Assembly (NCBI RefSeq): GCF_024679245.1
Contig: NC_090182.1
Span: forward strand, 28,219,753 to 28,283,752
DNA: 64,000 nucleotides
From: Pseudorasbora parva
Lineage: Eukaryota; Chordata; Actinopteri; Cypriniformes; Gobionidae
Reading direction: 5' to 3'
Every line of letters starts with the position of its first letter. The first letter of the stretch is position 1. Below, one piece after another: positions 1 through 50,574 of this stretch. The notes beneath the pieces were generated by a model that was given only the letters and a program-made list of their open reading frames with translations, searched no databases and was not told the origin of the DNA. Made by a program: the position numbers and the translations under genes.

Positions 1-78
1 AAAAAATAGGCTCTTGACATGTCTTTCAAAAAACACGAGAAAACACTTTTGCACTTTTTTGTGTAATCTGTTTTGCAG

Positions 79-34312
<34,234 letters not shown>

Positions 34313-34537
34313 AAAATATATTTCAATGTATCAGAAACTTCCTCATATATTTGAAAATATATAGCAATATATGGATGGACAACCTATTGCTATATATTGA
34401 TTCATATATTAAAATACATTGATATACAAACAAAACTGAATTATTTCATGTATGTTTATTGAAACAAAGTATTTTTTGTGAGTTAAGCAAGCTCCTGCAT
34501 ATGTTTACAGAGGTTGATTAACAATAGCCCAAATCAG

Positions 34538-34622
34538 ATGGTGCATGACATTCAATATATTTTCTATATTTAGAAAATATGATGGTGCATGACATTCAAT
34601 ATATTTTCTATATTTAGAAAAT
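34538..34622 (+). repeat. Tandem duplication of ~42-bp unit
   Basis: Two adjacent copies that begin GATGGTGCATGACATTCAAT and end ATATTTAGAAAATAT, inside the CCCTTA element just left of the nested hAT insertion. Confidence 0.85.
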
Positions 34623-34630
34623 ATTTCTAT

Positions 34631-35233
34631 TAGGGCCGGGACTTTAACGTTAATTACGTGACTTTAACGCGTTAATTAATTACGCAAAAAAAATTTTTTA
34701 CCACACTTATTTTTGCACCGCGGAACGTTTTTCAATGAATGAGTTTCGACGGACCAATTATACTGGAACACCAACTAGCGCTCCGGAGTCACGACGACAA
34801 CAACGAACCATGTGAACATCAACGAAGCTATGGAACGAAGAAGCTGATGAGACTGCTTTGCTTGCCCCCGTGGATGGGAAATTTTGTTTAAAAAAACGAA
34901 AGAATGGAAGCGTCGTCAAGAGCATGGTTGTGTGCAAGCTATACAACAAGGAATTCGCGTATCACCGCAGCACATTGAGCCTCAAATATCACAAAAATGC
35001 TTTTGCTAAACTGGCAAACATGCACTGGTCTGCTGGACTGAAATAAATAAACAATATTTTGTTGATTAAGCTTATGTATTCAGTCATTATTCAATGGTAT
35101 ACTAAAAATACATGTAAAAAATTACTTCTCATTGTTCTCAGGTCAAATATTTATATGCAATTAAAATGCGATTAATTAATTACAAAGCCTCTAATTAATT
35201 AGATTAATTTTTTTTAATCGAGTCGCGGCCCTA
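34631..35233. mobile_element. hAT non-autonomous transposon nested in the fat1-exon element
   Basis: 603 bp, ends TAGGGCCGGGAC and GTCGCGGCCCTA, flanked by the perfect 8-bp duplication ATTTCTAT (34623-34630 and 35234-35241). These are the defining marks of hAT elements. It retains a fragment of transposase N-terminus. Confidence 0.92.
34858..35046 (+). pseudogene. hAT transposase N-terminal remnant (BED-like zinc finger)
   Basis: The frame contains VVCKLYNKEFAYHRSTLSLK and YHKNAFAK, similar to the BED finger of ZBED/hAT transposases. The second cysteine appears replaced by Tyr and the last histidine is missing, so the finger is broken. The catalytic and dimerisation regions are absent. Confidence 0.6.
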
Positions 35234-35763
35234 ATTTCTATATTATATTTTAATCTGTTATATTTTAAAATATATGACAGACAGTGTACATTAGATTATT
35301 TCATATTTACCATGTTTACAATATATATGATAATTATATACTATGTAATATAAATCAATATATTTAGGACATATGTTCCCATATAAATCTGATTATATTA
35401 TCCAGTACATTGAGGTATATTATCTCATATAATTTTATATATATTTACATAAATATACAATGACTCTTCCAATATATAATTTCATATATTGTAGGATATA
35501 TTTCAATATATATAGCAATATATTGAATAGTATAATGATATGTATTTAGTCAATATATGAAAACGGCAATAATTGCAGTATTGTCCCATATATTGCAATA
35601 TATAACTTGCATATATAATATATTATTATATAATATATCATATGATATATTACCATGTAAATTTCACAATATATGGAGACACATGATATATATTGTCAAC
35701 TAATATATTGAGAAATATATTGTCAACTAATATATTGAGAAATATATTTTTGTTGCGTAAGGG

Positions 35764-36045
35764 TGGAAAGTCATTTGTGAGCCACACATTTCTAAACTCA
35801 CTTACTCAGACTTGCCAGCCAGTGGTTAGACATTTGTGAAAAACTTGGGGAAGCTGTGGTTGGTAACACAACCAGAGACTGAGGTGTGACTGTGGTGGGT
35901 TTCTTGGTTCTGATTTGAAACCACCAGTAGTCTCTCATGCAGAATTGTCTATCTATATTCCTAAAGTAAAATCTTTTATGGTAGGATATGACACTTACAT
36001 TTGATCCTAGATTTACTTTAAAAGTGCACTCAGTATTTTATAACA
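35764..36045 (+). other. Displaced fat1 3' end (inferred)
   Basis: Directly follows the transposon. With one TG removed, 35766-35777 continues the fat1 frame as ESHL and TGA (35778-35780). The remaining bases would be 3' UTR. This is an inference from the insertion junctions. Confidence 0.4.
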
Positions 36046-36047
36046 TA

Positions 36048-37487
36048 CAGGTGCTGGTCATATAATGAGAATATCATCAAAAAGTTTATTATATCACTAA
36101 TTTCATTCAAAAAGTGAAACTTGTATATTATATGCATTCACACAGACTGATATATTTCAAATGTTTATTTCTTTTAATTTTTATGATTATAATATTACTT
36201 AAGACCAATACAAAGAAAGGATTTTTTAGAAATCTTGGACAACTGAAAATTATGATCATTAAAAATATGAGCATGTAAAGCACTCAATTCTTATTTGGGG
36301 CTCCTTTTGCCTGAATAACTGCAGCAATGTGATGTGGCACATTCGATCAGTCTGTGGCACTGCTTATCTGTTTTGAGAGCCCAGGTGGCTCTGATAGTGG
36401 CCTTCAGCTCTTCTGCATTGTTGGGTCTGGCATATCAAATCTTCCTCTTCACAAGGTTAAGGTCAGGCAAGTTTGCTGGCCAATTAAGAACAGGGATACC
36501 ATGGTTCTTAAACCAGGTACTGGTTGCTTTGTCACAGTGTGCAGGTGCCAAGTCCTGTTGGAAAATGAAATCTGAATCTCCATAAAGTTGGTCAGCAGCA
36601 GGAAGCATAAAGTGCTCTAAAACGTCCTGGTATATGGCTGTGTTGACCCCGGACCTCAGAAAAGTGAATCAACACCAGCAGATGCCACGGCACCCCAAAC
36701 CATCACAGACTGTGGAAACTTTACACTGGACCTCAAGCAATATGTATTGTGTGCCTCTCTTCTCGTCTTCAAGACTTTTTGTCTTTAACCCAGGCGACAC
36801 ATTTTTGACGCTGTCTGTTGTTCAAGAGTGGCTTACAAGGAATGCGACAGCTGAAACCCATGTCTTGCATACGTCTGTGCGGAGTGGTTCTTGAAGCACT
36901 GACTCCAGCTGCAGTCCACTCTTTGTGAATCTCCCCCATATTTTTGAATGGGTTTTGTTTCACAATCCTCTCCAGGGTGTGGTTATACCTATTGCTTGTA
37001 CACTTTTTTTCTACCACATCGTTTCCTTCCCTTCGCCTCTCTATTAATGTGCTTGGACACAGAGCTCGGTGAACAGTCAGCCTCTTTTGCAATAACCTTT
37101 TGTGTCTTGCCCTCCTTGTGCAAGGTGTCAATGGTCATCTTTTGGACATCTGTCAAGTCAGCAGTCTTCCCATGATTGTGTGGCCTACAGAACTAGACTG
37201 AGAGACCATTTAAATACTTTTGCAGAAGTTTTGAGCTAATTAGCTGATTAGTGTGTGGCACAAGGTGTCTTCAATATTGAACCTTTTCACAATATTCTAA
37301 TTTTCTGAGATACAGAATTTGGGATTTTCCTAAGTTGTCAGTTATAATCATCAAAATAAATAAATATTTGAAATATAATCAGTCTGTGTGTAATGGATGA
37401 ATAAAATATACAAGTGTCACTTTTTGAATGGAATTAGTGAAATAAATCAACTTTTTGATGATATTCTAATTATATGACCAGCACCTG
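36048..37487 (-). mobile_element. Tc1-like transposon with long inverted repeats, 1,440 bp
   Basis: Perfect-looking ends CAGGTGCTGGTCATATAAT and ATTATATGACCAGCACCTG, each next to TA (36046-36047, 37488-37489). The inverted repeats extend ~120 bp (for example ACAGACTGATATATTTCAAA against TTTGAAATATAATCAGTCTG). A broken minus-strand transposase lies inside. Confidence 0.92.
36330..37190 (-). pseudogene. Tc1-like transposase, broken
   Basis: The best minus-strand frame (36769-37131) has HTLERIVKQNPFKNMGEIHK, GVSASRTTPHRRMQDMGF and RQRQKCVAWVKDKKS, the DNA-binding and linker region of Tc1 transposases. The catalytic half at 36330-36760 is interrupted by frameshifts and stops. Confidence 0.85.
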
Positions 37488-37744
37488 TAAAACAATATAT
37501 GAAGAGTTCAGAAGCAAAAGTCTCTAAAAGCTACTTCGGACAAAAATTAGATACTGAGTGCAAGCTTTCTGCATATAGTATAAGTTCATAAAATACTTTC
37601 ACTTCAAACCCACTAAATCCCAGCCTCAGCCTATTCAGGAGTACAGCTGGTCCTTAGGTAGAAACCTATACATGGAAGCCTGACAAAAAAATCTTATTTT
37701 AAAGAAAACCATCAGATGGACTAGAGGCTTTTGCATCTGAAGTC

Positions 37745-37748
<4 letters not shown>

Positions 37749-37830
<82 letters not shown>
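37749..37830 (+). repeat. (TA)n microsatellite
   Basis: TA run immediately left of the Tc1-like element at 37832; the run resumes on its right at 38425. Confidence 0.95.
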
Positions 37831-38608
<778 letters not shown>

Positions 38609-40174
38609 AATAATCTTGGACTTTATATTGTCACCTAGTGCTATGGATGAAGCATCAAACTAAAGTATTATATTTTATTTATCAACGCATCAATCAGCCA
38701 TGATTTATTCTGCAAGTAAACATTTTCAAATCCGGGAGTTGAGATATACTGTAGTATTTGATGAGACTCTGTCCATGTAGAATAAAGAGTTTTAGGCCTC
38801 TGATATGACTGATTTTCATTTTTAAGCATATTATTTTTTTTATAGTACTATGCATTCTTTTTGTGCATTTTTATGATGGAAAAAAAGAACATTTTGCACC
38901 TTGAAATAATTGTGAATAAGTGTCATTTATGTGCCACTATAGCATCACTAAACAGAGTTGCAGAACCCCACTGCCCCCTTCTGTCACTGGTGTGGACAGA
39001 CAGAGTAGTTCAATCCCAAACTCATGCCATTGGTTTAGCCATTGTTTAGAGTGGTATTTAACATTTTCACACTTCAGCTTTTATAAAAAATAAAAATGAC
39101 AAAAAAAATGTTCCAATGCTTAAATATGTTGTCATTAAAATTATAAATGATCAGTGTGAGATTTGTACAGTTGTGAAGTTTGCTATGAAATAAGGTAGTT
39201 GGGTAACCAAAGACAAATTTGACAGTACATTTCAAGGTTTAAGTTTTAATCCCGAAGCTATTTAAGGTTTGTCAATGACCAGTGCCCAACAAGAGGCATT
39301 ATTTAGTGTCATCTAAAAGTAAAACAAAAAGGGGAATTTTGTCTTCCTTGATCCCCTTGTTTTTGTTTTTTTTTGTTTTTTTTTACAATTGACAGTTATG
39401 TATGGTCTGTTAAATGTATATTGTACTCTCCTTGTCGACTCTGAAATATTGATGTTTTGTATGTACAAAGATGAAATATTTTTGAATACGGAAACCTTTG
39501 TCTCTGTTTATGAACTCATTTTCAGATTTGGTAGTTGTTTTAAGACTTAAGGACTCACTCACTCTTCGGAAAAAATCTTTTGAGGATGACTGGAAACGAT
39601 CCCTTTACTGTTCTCCCACTGCTTTATCCCCTCTATTGCCATCTAACAGTCTCATTAGGGGACTTTAGACTTTTCTGAAGCGGAGAATTTTGCATTTGCA
39701 AAGGTTGATGATCCGGATCTAATAGTAGATGCCCTCAATAGGGTCATTATGGCAGTAATGACTAAAGGTCATCTGCTGTCATGGTTGCCCTTTTATTTCT
39801 TAGATAAATTGGGAGCGAAGGGCATGACCACCATGATAACATAAAATAGGTGCAAAATTATAGCATTTAAAATATTAGAATTGCTAATTAACTAGAATTG
39901 ACTATTAAATTCAAGTTTAGGCTATTTGTATAGCACTTTTCCAGTCAGCTTTACAGAATTTTTTTTGTTTCAATGTGATAATTTATGAAGAATTCTGCTA
40001 TCATTTAGAGATGAGAGTGTAATATGTCCATAAGGCATTAATACCTACTTATCTACATAATAACTTAAGTAACTTACTTAGGTAGCAATTGCCATATCCT
40101 CATAATGTTTCATAACCTTCATAATGTCCTCATAATGACATATATATGTTGTGGCAAATGTCATATGTATACTG
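38609..40174 (+). other. Intergenic; possible remaining fat1 3' UTR
   Basis: No ORF with family resemblance. 39360-39500 has a T-rich tract followed by TGTATATTGTACTCTCC and TGTATGTACAAAGATGAAAT, a composition like a vertebrate 3' UTR end, and AATAAA occurs at 38781-38786. Assignment to fat1 is a guess from position. A short dispersed fish repeat is near 39908-39960. Confidence 0.3.
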
Positions 40175-40181
40175 ATATATA

Positions 40182-40251
<70 letters not shown>
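40175..40251 (+). repeat. (TA)n microsatellite
   Basis: TA dinucleotide run with a short ATAATTAT start. Confidence 0.95.
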
Positions 40252-43458
<3,207 letters not shown>

Positions 43459-43462
43459 TTAA

Positions 43463-43560
43463 AGGGTGAGTTCACCAAAAACAAAAACAAAAATGTATCT
43501 CATTATTTACTAACCCTCATGTTGTTAATCTCTGGAACACAAAAGGGGTGAGCTAGCCCT
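43463..43560. mobile_element. Tiny TTAA-flanked MITE, 98 bp
   Basis: Ends AGGGTGAGTTCACC and GGTGAGCTAGCCCT with TTAA at 43459-43462 and 43561-43564. It keeps little more than the two termini of the AGGGTTAGTTCACC group. Confidence 0.8.
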
Positions 43561-43564
43561 TTAA

Positions 43565-44509
43565 TAAAAAACAATGTTACTTTCACACAAACATTTCAAT
43601 AACATTCAGATCAGAAACTTTGAAATGGAGTCAAAAAGTTTCTTCAGGTGAAACCTAATATTACTTGGATACACAGTGAACGATAAATCCAGTGTCTCCT
43701 TACTTAACAACAAAGGCTCAGTCTCAGAGTTAACTTGCAGTACATTTTAATGATTTATTGATGACTTGTCTAGTATCCCCTTTCTCACAATCTCTGTAAT
43801 ATGAGCAAGGATCCCTTGTATTTGAGGACTGACAAAGTTCAGAATGTAATTAAACTCAATACAAATAAATACCTTAACTTGCTAATTCCCTTACAAAAAT
43901 AAAGTTAATTTTAAGTATACTAAAGTTCAAGTTTTTCAGTATGATTTATTTAGCAAGTATGCTAATATCAGTGTACTGGAAGTATATGTTAGTGTAATGT
44001 TGCAATGCTACTTGGGACTTGATTGTCCCACCTTTTAGTGTATAGAAGTATAGCCTATACTTTTAAGTGAAACAATAAACTCTGAATACTCAACTACTTT
44101 ACAAGTAATTTTTCATTTGTACCGCAGCTATATTGCAAGTGAACATAACTTCATACTTATAGTTTACTATGTGGGTTATTTGGGTAAGTTTAATAATTTT
44201 TTTTTAAAAAAGCTACATTTTAAACAAAATGAGAAAAAACTTTTTTTCTCAGACTATGTCCGGATCGGATTTAGAACAATCCTAGGTTGACATTTTATTC
44301 GGTAATGTTAGGCAGTTTTAAACTTATATGCTGTTTAATGTGATGATTGGGTTATTTTACATATTCTGCTTCTTCTTCACCTGTGTTTTGATCCAGAGAT
44401 TCTGTACTGTTTAAGGAGATGCATAATAGTGCCCCCTACCTTATAATAGCAAGAACATTTAGACAGTGTTGGGGAAAAAGAAGATTTGTAATATGTAAGT
44501 AAATATGTA
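43565..44509. other. Intergenic, nothing recognised
   Basis: AT-rich, no supported feature. Confidence 0.6.
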
Positions 44510-44658
44510 CAGTGCAACCATAAAGCATTCACAGTGCTTCACTTTTTATTTTACAGTCTTATTTCAAAATTGATTAAATTCATATTTTTCCCCAGTTCTA
44601 CAAACAATACCCTATAATGACAGTGTGAAAGTGCTGTGAATACTTTCCGGATGCACTG
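44510..44658. mobile_element. Internally deleted Tc1-like MITE, 149 bp
   Basis: Same terminal family as 3448-4522: CAGTGCAACC...TTCACAGTGCTTCACTTTTT on the left and GAATACTTTCCGGATGCACTG on the right, preceded by TA. The whole transposase region is gone. Confidence 0.85.
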
Positions 44659-47228
44659 CACACTACCAGTGGACTAACCTAAACAAAAATACTCAGAAGT
44701 AGAAGTACATACAGTATATTTCTGAGAAGTACATAAAAAGTAGACTGGAAGTATACTTTCTTATTTTTAGTTTAAAATAAGTATTCTAATAGCATACTTG
44801 AATAAACTTCTTTTTCATAAGGGAAACCAAGGATAACTCAGAGAGGTCGCACATCCACCACACGTCAACCTTTATCAATGAAATGCCAGTGAGACGAACA
44901 TTGTACTTTAAGTTAATTACTTAGGATATGACTTTGTCCTTCATTGTTCAATCTGACAGTCATCAGATAATCATATCGTTGTAAATATGCCATTAAGCCA
45001 AGCTGTCTGTTTTTATCTTTCTGCTCCCATCTGCTTCACAATAAGGTGTAGATAGCATGGCATGATTTGATGCTTGAGGTATTTTTCTATTAGCCTATAT
45101 TACAAGTTGTTTGTTTGTTGTAAGCATGTCACATGTGTGACTTAAGTTTGAAAGCTGATGCTGGCGGTTTCACACCACTGCATGACCTATTTGCTCATAT
45201 TTATGTCACGCTGCAGAGATCAAATGCAACATTGTTTCAGAATTATATAAGCAAGACCTGGGAGAAAAATCCCTCCACTAGTGTTTACTGTAAATATTAA
45301 CGTCAATGTAATAAAAAAAAATAAAAACAACGGAGATTCTCCTCTGTAATGTGTCCTCTAGAGTAACCAATACCATGGGTAAAGTGTAATGAGATTCAGT
45401 GTTAATGTGTTCTGATAGGAGGGTGAGGGTACATGTCAATAAATGTTAAGATCTTCATTCTTGATGAATGAGCTAATGCAAAAATGTATTGGATTCTTCT
45501 TCATTAAATTGTCTCCCAGAGTCCAACTCATTAATCTGTTCCATTTCAGATAAGATGATTTTTTTTTTCTGTGATTGTTCAAGTGCAATAAAATGCTCTT
45601 CAACAACTGGATCAAAGACAAAATCCAAGTTGTCTGTGCATCGTTCAATTTATACTGTTAAAAATCAAATGCAATTGTTACCACTTGAACTATACTGGGG
45701 GGTTTCAAAATGGCATATTGATTTCAAGGAATTTATACTCACTTGAAAGCTGATCATAGAGGGGAAAAATGGTCAATGACACATAACAGTGCAGACTGTT
45801 TTGTCAAAATGTAATGAATGTTTTGCAAAAGTGCTATTAAAGAATGATGGAATTATATTGAGCCTGATACCCACAACCCATGAGTTAACTGCAATAATTG
45901 TAAAGGCCAGAGAGATTGTGAAAAAGTTGAAATTATCATTCGTTTTGGTGCAAGACACCTTGACTAACTTTAGAAGTCCTTGGGAAAATATTTCCAATGT
46001 AGGATATAACCCATTTAACTTCTAACACACTGGAATGTATAGCTTTGACTTGTCTGAAATGGAGTGTGTATGAGAGAGATAAAACTGCAACTATTCAGTG
46101 TGGTTTATTTAAAGAGGCTGGCACTGACAGGCATCCTCCAATGCAAAGCTAATGCATGGTGCTGAGCCCACAGTCCAAAGACTATTTGGACCACATTACG
46201 CTATGACGAATACATTTGGCTGTATGTGCAAATGGACAGCTGCATGGTCTAAAGGTTGTTTTTAAGGGGCAGTTTATTATTGTTGCTCAGATGCTTTTTG
46301 CAGTTATGTCTGGCAGTTGGAAAACTCCTACATTTAGATAACAAAATGTGAAGGCACACTTTATTATTTAGAATAATATGCGCCGACAAATTGTTCAACA
46401 CCAGGAATACTGTAAACTTCTCAAAGGCTACATTTTTCATGATAAAGTGCACTTGAATGATACATTGATGACTGCATGTCTTAGGTCTGGGCAATTAACA
46501 AAAAATATGTATTATCTAAGGGGGAAGCTGTCACACATGATATGTTTCAGTAGCTCCATAATGTTTTAAGTCAATCGCCCATCCGATTTTTTTTTAATAA
46601 GAAAAAAAAGGGCAACATGTCTTTTGTTTTGAGCAATAACGGTGCCTATATAAAAAAAAGACTTTGGAAAATAAATGTACACTGAGAAAGATGCACAGGA
46701 AGTAAAAAGTGATAGCCTTTTAGTTTTGAACTTATACAGGCATGTTATAAACTTGACCTTAAAGCATAAGACTTTAATGGTCTAAATTGTGTTTTTAAAG
46801 GCATTTTGTCCACGGGGGTTCACCTAATACAGAAACCGCCACGAAACAACCTGGGGCGAAGTGTCTTGCTTAAAGGCATTACCGAAAAGAGATCTACCTT
46901 TGCACTGTTTGACAAGTTTAAGCCCAAGGCATTATCCAATATGCCACGATTTTTTTTCTTTACCCAAGACGCTTGATTAAACTACGTGAATGTGTAAATA
47001 AACCATGAATCGCACGATATCATGAATAAACGCATAATCGCAATTGGATGTGAAAGTTGAAAGAAGCAACTCAATATTCTCCAACCCAAATTCAGAGCCG
47101 ATTTCGTTGTCTTCCACAGCGGGGCAGCGTTACAGCGATCTTCACACAGCATCCATCCATGGGCATTTAAGAAGAACTTAACTTGCTGTCGGATGTCACA
47201 TACCAAAAATCTGATGTAGACAGAAAGC
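44659..47228. other. Intergenic, upstream of mtnr1a
   Basis: No gene recognised. Frames such as 45436-45746, 45773-46025 and 46249-46569 overlap on opposite strands and match nothing known to me. Near 46840-46880 a GGGGCGAAGTGTCTTGCTTA stretch resembles a common fish interspersed repeat. The last few hundred bases would contain the mtnr1a promoter. Confidence 0.55.
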
Positions 47229-47236
47229 TATAAAAG
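47229..47236 (+). promoter_or_regulatory. mtnr1a: Candidate TATA box of mtnr1a
   Basis: TATAAAAG, 176 bp before the start codon. Transcription would begin near 47260, giving a ~150-base 5' leader. No transcript evidence is available here. Confidence 0.5.
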
Positions 47237-47262
47237 TGCGGACACATGTCCGCGCGCAGACC

Positions 47263-47301
47263 ATGAAGGCGCGCGCTCCATCGAGGACCATGACAAGATA
47301 A
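47263..47301 (+). CDS. Upstream ORF in the mtnr1a leader, 12 codons
   Basis: ATG at 47263, TAA at 47299-47301. Peptide MKARAPSRTMTR, with a second in-frame ATG at 47290. It would lie in the leader if transcription starts at the TATA box, and could reduce translation of the receptor. It is inferred, not shown. Confidence 0.35.
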   Translation: MKARAPSRTMTR

Positions 47302-47321
47302 GAGATCTTCGTTTTACGCAC

Positions 47322-47333
47322 GTTTACGTAAAC
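47322..47333. promoter_or_regulatory. Palindromic D-box-like site
   Basis: GTTTACGTAAAC is a perfect 12-bp palindrome whose core TTACGTAA matches the consensus bound by PAR-bZIP and NFIL3 factors (DBP, TEF, HLF, E4BP4). It is 79-90 bp before the receptor start codon. Confidence 0.45.
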
Positions 47334-47411
47334 GCAATAACAGCCACACATGATTTTCCAATGGAATTAAATCCTATGATTTATGGCGAGGATTACTGAA
47401 GTGAAGATACA

Positions 47412-47598
47412 ATGAAAATAAATGGCAGCCGGTTGATGAACAGTTCTTCATTAAGCCCTTACGAGATCACGCTGAATCGCCCACCCTGGGTCGCCACAAC
47501 TTTGGGCAGCTTTCTGATCTTCACTATCGTGGTTGATATATTGGGGAACCTCTTGGTGATCTTCTCCGTGTGCAGAAACAAGAAACTTAGAAACGCAG
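47412..47598 (+). CDS. mtnr1a: Melatonin receptor type 1A-like, exon 1
   Basis: Encodes the first 62 residues of a Gi-coupled melatonin receptor: a short extracellular N-terminus with sequons (NGS at 4, NSS at 10), then transmembrane helix 1 with FTIVVDILGNLLVI carrying the class A GN motif, and the first intracellular loop RNKKLRNA. The donor is GCAG|GTAAGA in phase 1, splitting the Gly codon of RNAG, which is where melatonin receptor genes have their single conserved intron. ILGNLLVI and RNKKLRNAG are family signatures. MTNR1A rather than 1B or 1C is favoured by the fat1 neighbour on the same strand. The ATG at 47412 is in-frame with no nearer alternative. The rest of the receptor (one large exon) is not in the window. 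Confidence 0.92.
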
Positions 47599-49794
47599 GT
47601 AAGATCGCTTTTAATCCAAATATGGCAAGCTTTTTAAACATGTATTCATTTAAACCTACTAGTAGCCTATGCATTTATTTTTTAATTGCTAGTAGATAAT
47701 CCAATGTTAATATATTTTTTCACGTTCACCTGTAACTATTCATTCGATACTACAAATAGTGACGGACAATTATTCAATATAGTCACCAGGACTTGCTCCT
47801 TAGATAGTCAGTATTCCTTTTCTATTAGTGTGACAACTATATGCGTTGAATTTTTGCCAATCGTATTATTATAAAATTATACAGCTTCAGACATTAACTA
47901 TTCAGATATTACAGACAGGTATAGGCTATTACAGTTATAGCTAATTATTAGTACAGGAACTCAATTTATTATATTAAATACTATTTAATATTTATAAATA
48001 TTAAATATTATTTAATATAATAAATTGAGTCTATTGAATTGAATCTATTTGTATTTGTAGTTAAACTTCTTATCGCACTACAATATTTATAGTCATACAA
48101 GAATATTTATAATAATTTAAAGTTCATTAAAATCTTACTAGCAGGACTTAAATTACAGTATATCAAATATTGACAGGATCACATGCACAGGCTACTGTTT
48201 AACAGACAATGTACACTGTAAAGTGAGTTTTAAGAGTTCATTAATGAATTATTAAACTCATACATCATTCTGCATGCATTCACTGGATTTTTACTTGGTG
48301 TGATTTCGTATTTTCTGTTATTCCTGACAATTTTTTTTTTTTTTATCGTCCTGTATTGGACAGTAACAAACTATTTTTAGAGGTTTCAGGTAACTGGCCC
48401 TATATCAAACAAAACTGAACAGACCAGTCATTTTCCTGGGAGTGGATGGAGTGCTTATCACCGGTGTCACACCGACCCATATGCCACATTTCTCTGCCAA
48501 TAGAGAAAGAGACCTTATGTTGTTCCTCAGCTGTGAAGTTTGTGGCACCAGTTTGAAAACTACAACAGTTTGAAAACAGGCTTTGGACAAAAATGTTGCA
48601 TGCACCTGCACATACTAGTGCTTATGCTTACATTAAATACAAAGCAACTGTTATTAATATACCTAAATATGCATTATTATGTCGAACAGCATGTTGATGT
48701 TGATGCTGTTAAAATTAGGTATAGGCATGTGATGATATCAAAAATTCAGATCATGACAATTGTTGAAGATTTTATTATGATATGATAAGCAAACTTTACT
48801 ATTGTCCTCTTAATAACAAGTTTAATATCTTTTTTTACCATATCAAGACAAACCTTTAACATATAAATACGATAAAACAATACATAATAAATGTATTAAC
48901 TCAACAAATAATAAAGAACCAGAACATTGATGATATTTTCAATCAGCATCCAGTTTCTGGTCTGACACGTTTTATTCCAATAAGCATTTTCGTTAAGCCA
49001 GCATACATGCAGTGTTTTAAATTGTAAAATAAGTTAATGTGTATTATAAAAAACTAGACAATTCAGAAAACAAGGTATCTAGAATTGTATTCAATATATT
49101 GCCCCAAATAGTGCCCCACCTTACATTAGAATTAAGGATATTACTATGTAAACTGTAAGACATTTACTATCCATTTTGCCCTACTCCATTACTGTATCTC
49201 CAGTTACCCACAATTGTTGTAATGTTTTCAATCAGAATAATACATTTTATTTATTTATTTAATAATATATATGTTTGTTTTTGTTTCTTCCTGTACTGAG
49301 TACAGTTCTTTGATTAGTGGGTCAAATTAACCCAGTTATTATACCATTAGCCTCCCACGATGTGTGCATCATTATGTTCCTCGCTAGTGAGAGGACCTCC
49401 TATGGCCCATTTCGAAGACCACTGACCCAGTGTGAATATTCAATTAGCAATCATTCCACCACATATCCAAAGTTATAGTGATTCATAAATCGCATATACA
49501 CGCGGTCACATGAGCACGCACAAATTCGCTCTTCATTGTTCTGCTGAAACAAAGTGGTTCCGCTCCTCCCCATTGTGGTCTATCTGTTTTATTTAAGCTA
49601 CTCAACCTCAAAGACTCTATCTGCTCTGGCACCACTGTCTGTTTAGATTATTCAGACCAACCATTCCCTGCTGTTAGGTAAGCCTCGTTTCAACAGTGTA
49701 TCTACATCATAAAACTGCCAATCAATCTCTACCTGAGAACTAGCAATGATATGCAGAACTTGATATGGGACCACCTGTAGATTTCAAGGTATAT
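47599..49794 (+). other. mtnr1a: mtnr1a intron 1, first part
   Basis: The intron runs from the GT at 47599 past the window end (>16.4 kb). This part is AT-rich. A TTTAATATTTATAAATATT-type palindrome lies near 47965-48030 (ATTTATTATATTAAATA and its reverse). No exon 2 sequence is seen. Confidence 0.6.
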
Positions 49795-49870
49795 ACACTC
49801 ATGGTGATCGAATCCATGACCTTAGCGTTGTGAGTGTCATGCACTACCAGTTGAGCCACAAGAACCCCGT
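49795..49870 (-). repeat. tRNA-derived SINE remnant
   Basis: Read on the minus strand it has TGGCTCAACTGGTAGTGCAT, like an RNA polymerase III box A region, and GGATTCGATCACC, like box B, at tRNA spacing. Typical of tRNA-related fish SINEs. Not a functional tRNA: the acceptor stem does not pair. Confidence 0.55.
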
Positions 49871-50352
49871 ACAGGCACTTGCTCCTCTTTTACATTTCCA
49901 TTGTAACAGAGCCCGTTTTCTCTGTGCGGCTCTCATCTCTAACTACTGTTTTTTAGTTTCACTGACTTTGCTTATGAGCCCAAGGCAGTCTTATTAGATA
50001 AAGTTCACTGTTCATTCAAGAGGAACTCTCCTCTACCAATTATTCACACAGGCTGTGTGAGTGGAAGAAGGGCCCTTTCAGCAGGCTCTACATGGGTGGA
50101 ACAAGGACAGAACCTATTTATATAGATGATATAGTATATAGTGAATATGGTGAACAGTAGTACTTTCAAACAAAGCGACTGTAATACGTAATACGTCCAG
50201 GTTTAACTGAACCATGATGGGATTCTTAAATGTTGCCATGTTTAATGTACAAATCTATAAATAATGTACAAATGTATAGTTAGTGAAATTTAATTTCAAA
50301 CACCTTAATGTCCTAATTTGCTCTTTCTAACAAAATTGGTTGGTGGACTATT
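49871..50352 (+). other. mtnr1a intron, nothing recognised
   Basis: No supported feature between the SINE remnant and the tetranucleotide repeat. Confidence 0.6.

Positions 50353-50574
<222 letters not shown>

Noticed and set aside
35764..35835. Continuation of the fat1 frame after the element with no target duplication
   Set aside because: It gives ~22 codons (beginning WKVICEPH) without resemblance to any FAT1 tail; the 2-bp duplication reading is simpler, though not proven.
49795..49870. A functional tRNA gene on the minus strand
   Set aside because: Box A- and box B-like parts are present, but the acceptor stem and anticodon arm do not form a proper cloverleaf, so it is more likely a SINE remnant.
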